Positions 61,096 through 64,000 of a stretch of 64,000 nt of DNA are shown piece after piece. This stretch comes from UBA2882 sp051877575 (GTDB lineage: Bacteria; Bacillota; Clostridia; Lachnospirales; Lachnospiraceae). The translations under genes and the position numbers were made by a program. The stretch lies in the NCBI GenBank assembly GCA_051877575.1, contig JBJEJA010000010.1:62001-126000 (forward strand), read 5' to 3'. The number at the start of each line of letters is the position of its first letter. Position 1 is the stretch's first letter. The notes beneath the pieces are model-generated. The model was not told the origin of the DNA. It made no database searches and worked only from the letters and a program-made list of their open reading frames with translations.

Positions 61096-61846
61096 GATAA
61101 CTATCATAGGAATGGGACCGGGAAGGGAAGAAATGATGACACGGGAAGCGCTTGGGGCACTGGAACAGTCGGATGTCATCATCGGATATACGGTCTATAT
61201 TAAACTGTTGGGGAAGCGGTTTGCGGGAAAAGAAATGATGACGACACCCATGCGGCAGGAAACAGAGCGGTGCAGGCTTTGCTTTGAAGAGGCGGCAAAG
61301 GGAAAGCGGGTGGCATTAATTTGCAGCGGGGATGCGGGAATTTACGGACTGGCATCACTGATGTATGAAGTGGGAAAGGAATATCCGGATACGGAGCTTG
61401 CGGTGATACCCGGTATTACAGCCGCATGCAGCGGCGCAGCCATTTTGGGAGCACCGCTTAACCATGATTTTTGTGTGATCAGTCTAAGCGATCTGCTGAC
61501 ACCGTGGGAAAAGATCGAAAAGCGTCTGATGGCAGCAGCAGAGGGTGATTTTGCCATTGCAATCTACAATCCGGCCAGCCATAAACGAAAGGATTATCTG
61601 ATGAGAGCCTGCGATATTCTGCTGCGTGTCATGGAAGGAGACAGACTCTGCGGTTATGTGGAAAATATCGGCAGGGAAGGTACTTTTGCCAAAACCTGTA
61701 CTTTGAAAGAGTTGAGGGAAGCACAGGTCAATATGTCTACGACTGTATTTATCGGAAATTCCGGTTCGGAAATCATAAACGGAAAGCTGGTTACAAAGAG
61801 AGGGTATCAAATTGAAAGAAATATTGATATTTGCGGGAACAACTGA
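61085..61846 (+). CDS. cbiH: Cobalt-factor-III / precorrin-3B C17-methyltransferase
   Basis: CbiH (CobJ) methylates C17 with ring contraction. The 253-residue protein carries ITIIGMGPGREEMMTREA, VIIGYTVYIKLL, ALICSGDAGIYGLASLMYE, IPGITAACSGAAILG, NHDFCVISLSDLLTPWE and FAIAIYNPASHKRKDYL, all diagnostic of the family. It overlaps cbiG by 11 bp; the ATG at 61085 is preferred over a TTG one codon before. It ends 35 bp inside the cbiJET fusion gene. Confidence 0.95.
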   Translation: MKNKITIIGMGPGREEMMTREALGALEQSDVIIGYTVYIKLLGKRFAGKEMMTTPMRQETERCRLCFEEAAKGKRVALICSGDAGIYGLASLMYEVGKEYPDTELAVIPGITAACSGAAILGAPLNHDFCVISLSDLLTPWEKIEKRLMAAAEGDFAIAIYNPASHKRKDYLMRACDILLRVMEGDRLCGYVENIGREGTFAKTCTLKELREAQVNMSTTVFIGNSGSEIINGKLVTKRGYQIERNIDICGNN

Positions 61847-63845
61847 AGGACGAAAATTATCGGAGTGCTTATCGGCGGCAGGGATTATGCATACCGTATG
61901 TGTCGCTACCGAATACGGGGAGATTGTTTTAAAGGAACACCCCATTGCAAAGATTCACCGGGGCAGGATGAACCGGGAAGAGATTGGGGAATTTATTCAA
62001 AATGGTGAGTTTGCTGCGGTCGTAGACGCAACCCACCCTTATGCGGAGGTGGTAACGGAAAATATCAGGGCAGCTATGAGCAACCTTTCCATCCCCTATC
62101 TGCGGCTAAAAAGAGAAAACGGTGCAGAAAGTGACTATGGAAAAATCGTCTGTTTTGAAAGCAATGAGGCATGTGCAAAAGCATTGGAACAGACAGAGGG
62201 CAATATTCTGCTGACTACCGGCAGTAAAGAACTGGCTGTCTATTGTGCCCGCAATGAGATGAAAAAAAGACTATATGTGCGGATACTGCCGGGAATGGAA
62301 AGTTTGATGATTTGTATGGAACAAGGGATCTTGGGCAACCAAATTCTTGCGCTGCAGGGACCGTTTACGGCAGAGATGAATGAAGCGATGCTTCGTCAGT
62401 ATCACATCAAATATCTGGTGACCAAAAAAAGCGGCAGGGCAGGAGGTTATCAGGAAAAATTGGAAGCGGCACAAAAGCTCGGCATTCCGGTCTTTGTGAT
62501 CGGACAGGGCAAAGAGGAGGAAGGATATTCTTTTGAGGAGGTTTGCCACAGACTGGAAGAAATTTGCAGACAAAAGATAGCGTATACCGGTGGGTTTGAA
62601 ATCATATTGGCCGGAACAGGTATGGGCAGCCGGAGCTGTATGACAGAAGAAGTGCACCGCGCTATTGAAAGTGCGGACATTCTGTTTGGGGCAGAGCGGC
62701 TCATAGAAGATTATCAGCCATCCTTGGGAAAAAAGCCCTTTTATCAGGCAGACCATATCATTCCGTATCTGGAACAACTTCAGGAATGTGGTCTGATGGC
62801 GGATCCTAAAAAGGTAGTAATCCTGTTTTCGGGAGACAGCGGATTCTACAGCGGTTGTCAGGGATTATACCGGGCACTGCAGGATGAGATTCATGCAGGA
62901 AAGCTAAAAGCCTCTCTTTGCATTATGCCGGGAATATCTTCCGTTGCATATCTTGCAGCCTGTATGGGGGAGAGTTATCAGGATGCCGCTATCTATAGTA
63001 TGCATGGAAAAGAGCTTCTCAATTTGTCAGAGAAAATAAAACGGAAAAAGAAAACTTTTTTGTTACTGTCCGGAGTTTCTGATGTTAACCGGCTGGGGAT
63101 AATTCTGACAGATGCCGGGCTGACTGACTGTGAAATAACGGCAGGCTACCGGTTATCCTACCCGCAGCAGAAAATCCTGTCTTTGAAACCGGAGGAATGC
63201 TGCAAGTTGAAAGAAGAAGGCCTGTATATCTGCTGTATTAATAATCCCCGGGCAGAAGAAAGACATTTGACACACGGGAAGCGGGATGCGGAATTTATCA
63301 GAGGGCAGGTGCCTATGACAAAGGAAGAAGTCAGAGAGGTAACTGTCTGCAAACTAAAACTTTATGAAGGGGCGGTAGTCTATGATATCGGAAGCGGAAC
63401 GGGCTCTGTTGCCGTGGAAATAGCCGGACTTTCTGATGATATCCGGGTATTTGCCGTCGAAAAAAAAGATGAAGCGGTTTCGCTGATTGAAAAGAATAAA
63501 GAAAAGTTCCGGCTTGAAAATATTGAGATCGTGAAAACGGAGGCACCGGAGGGGCTTGCAGGGCTTCCCGCCCCTACTCATGCCTTTATCGGAGGCGGCG
63601 GTGGTAAGATACGGGAAATTCTGTCGGCATTGTATCGGAAGAATCCCGGAATGCGTGTGGTTATCAATGCTGTCAGCATGGAGACGATTTGTGAAATCAA
63701 AGAAATACTGTCCCTGTATCCGGTAGAACATGAGGAAATTGTACAGATGCAGATCAGTCGGGCAAGAAAAGCCGGAGCGTATCATTTGATGCAGGCAGAA
63801 AATCCTATATGGATATGTGCCTTTGATTTTTGTAAAGAAAAGTAG
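61812..63845 (+). CDS. cbiJET: CbiJ-CbiE-CbiT fusion protein
   Basis: A 677-residue protein joins three activities. Residues about 1-255 are precorrin-6A reductase (EILIFAGTTEGRKLSECL, VVDATHPYAEVVTENIRAA). Residues about 262-470 are CbiE, a tetrapyrrole methylase acting at C5 (IILAGTGMGSRSCMTEEV, LFSGDSGFYSGCQGLY). Residues about 486-677 are CbiT, a Rossmann-fold methyltransferase acting at C15 with decarboxylation (GQVPMTKEEVR, YDIGSGTGSVAVEIA). The start is a TTG at 61812 with GAGGG about eight bases before it, inside the cbiH 3' end. CbiE-CbiT fusions (CobL) are common; the additional CbiJ fusion is less so. Confidence 0.92.
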   Translation: MKEILIFAGTTEGRKLSECLSAAGIMHTVCVATEYGEIVLKEHPIAKIHRGRMNREEIGEFIQNGEFAAVVDATHPYAEVVTENIRAAMSNLSIPYLRLKRENGAESDYGKIVCFESNEACAKALEQTEGNILLTTGSKELAVYCARNEMKKRLYVRILPGMESLMICMEQGILGNQILALQGPFTAEMNEAMLRQYHIKYLVTKKSGRAGGYQEKLEAAQKLGIPVFVIGQGKEEEGYSFEEVCHRLEEICRQKIAYTGGFEIILAGTGMGSRSCMTEEVHRAIESADILFGAERLIEDYQPSLGKKPFYQADHIIPYLEQLQECGLMADPKKVVILFSGDSGFYSGCQGLYRALQDEIHAGKLKASLCIMPGISSVAYLAACMGESYQDAAIYSMHGKELLNLSEKIKRKKKTFLLLSGVSDVNRLGIILTDAGLTDCEITAGYRLSYPQQKILSLKPEECCKLKEEGLYICCINNPRAEERHLTHGKRDAEFIRGQVPMTKEEVREVTVCKLKLYEGAVVYDIGSGTGSVAVEIAGLSDDIRVFAVEKKDEAVSLIEKNKEKFRLENIEIVKTEAPEGLAGLPAPTHAFIGGGGGKIREILSALYRKNPGMRVVINAVSMETICEIKEILSLYPVEHEEIVQMQISRARKAGAYHLMQAENPIWICAFDFCKEK

Positions 63846-63864
63846 AGATAAAAGGAGAACGGTC

Positions 63865-64000
63865 ATGAAACTGAATCGGATTATGATTGCAGCACCCGGA
63901 AGCGGAAGCGGTAAGACACTGCTTACCTGTGCACTGTTGAAGACATGCAAAGATATGGGACAAAAAGTGGTTTCCTATAAATGCGGTCCCGACTATATCG
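63865..64000 (+). CDS. cbiA: Cobyrinate a,c-diamide synthase (3' end outside window)
   Basis: The frame starts at the ATG after AAAGGAG and runs off the end of the window. The 45 visible residues (RIMIAAPGSGSGKTLLTCAL, then YKCGPDYI) form the N-terminal P-loop ATPase part of CbiA, which amidates the a and c side chains of cobyrinate using glutamine and ATP. CobQ has a similar start, but cobQ is already present upstream and the APGSGSGKT motif with the KCGPDYI segment points to CbiA. Confidence 0.9.
   Translation, partial: MKLNRIMIAAPGSGSGKTLLTCALLKTCKDMGQKVVSYKCGPDYI

Noticed and set aside
1..64000. rRNA, tRNA, prophage, insertion sequence or toxin-antitoxin genes
   Set aside because: I looked on both strands and saw no conserved rRNA segments, tRNA-like arms with a T-loop, transposase motifs or phage structural genes that I could support.

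Overview
The window looks like a chromosomal contig from an anaerobic, low-to-mid GC Firmicute, most likely a Lachnospiraceae-type Clostridium. The basis is: a CIRCE-controlled groES-groEL operon, class B sortases with PKTG-type sorting signals, a YjfB-family small protein, ATCase with a separate PyrI subunit, SpaA-repeat adhesins and the anaerobic (cbi) route to cobalamin. A run of exactly 100 N bases inside a tandem repeat shows this is a scaffolded draft or metagenome assembly. No rRNA, tRNA, CRISPR array, transposase or phage gene was seen.

Layout. 1-3447: the 3' part of a large membrane propeller/HD-GYP/receiver protein and a tiny membrane protein. 3462-6591: pyrBI and a nitroreductase on the minus strand, then a PH-like protein and a CmpB-like membrane protein. 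6657-10727: a tight folate operon (folC, folE, an HD-domain protein, folP, folBK). 10729-18407: a DUF5050-like protein, pheA, ppx, ppk1, two HAD phosphatases and a small acidic protein. 18478-23181: a module of a 12-TM LuxR-type regulator, a long imperfect palindrome of about 527 bp, a sorted surface protein and a class B sortase. 23079-27945 (minus): a PHP-HAD fusion, an ABC-F ATPase, a diguanylate cyclase and YjfB. 28065-29961: a degenerate GGDEF protein and a Cof-type HAD. 30117-32369: groES-groEL. 32405-42049: a 124-bp tandem repeat with the assembly gap, a second class B sortase and a 2,647-residue SpaA-repeat adhesin. 42053-44496: divergent LysR regulator and MATE exporter.

44489-64000 is one long cobalamin regulon. 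A promoter and cobalamin riboswitch with a terminator precede an exported CbiK-type chelatase lipoprotein, a two-domain lipoprotein, a BtuFCD-like transporter, the lower-loop genes (cobQ, cobT, cobU, cobS, a short CobU-like protein, cobC, cbiB, cobD) and the corrin-ring genes (cbiC, cbiD, cbiF, cbiG, cbiH, a cbiJ-E-T fusion, start of cbiA). Most junctions overlap or are a few bases apart, as in one translationally coupled transcript. cbiL and a cytoplasmic cobaltochelatase are not in view and could lie beyond 64000.

Points most worth a second look are: (1) the riboswitch-controlled surface module that joins a lipid-anchored chelatase to a tandem-domain lipoprotein and a corrinoid-type ABC transporter; (2) the 527-bp palindrome between the membrane LuxR regulator and its likely target; and (3) a GAGAYATTTGT motif shared by the promoters of that regulator and the surface protein.
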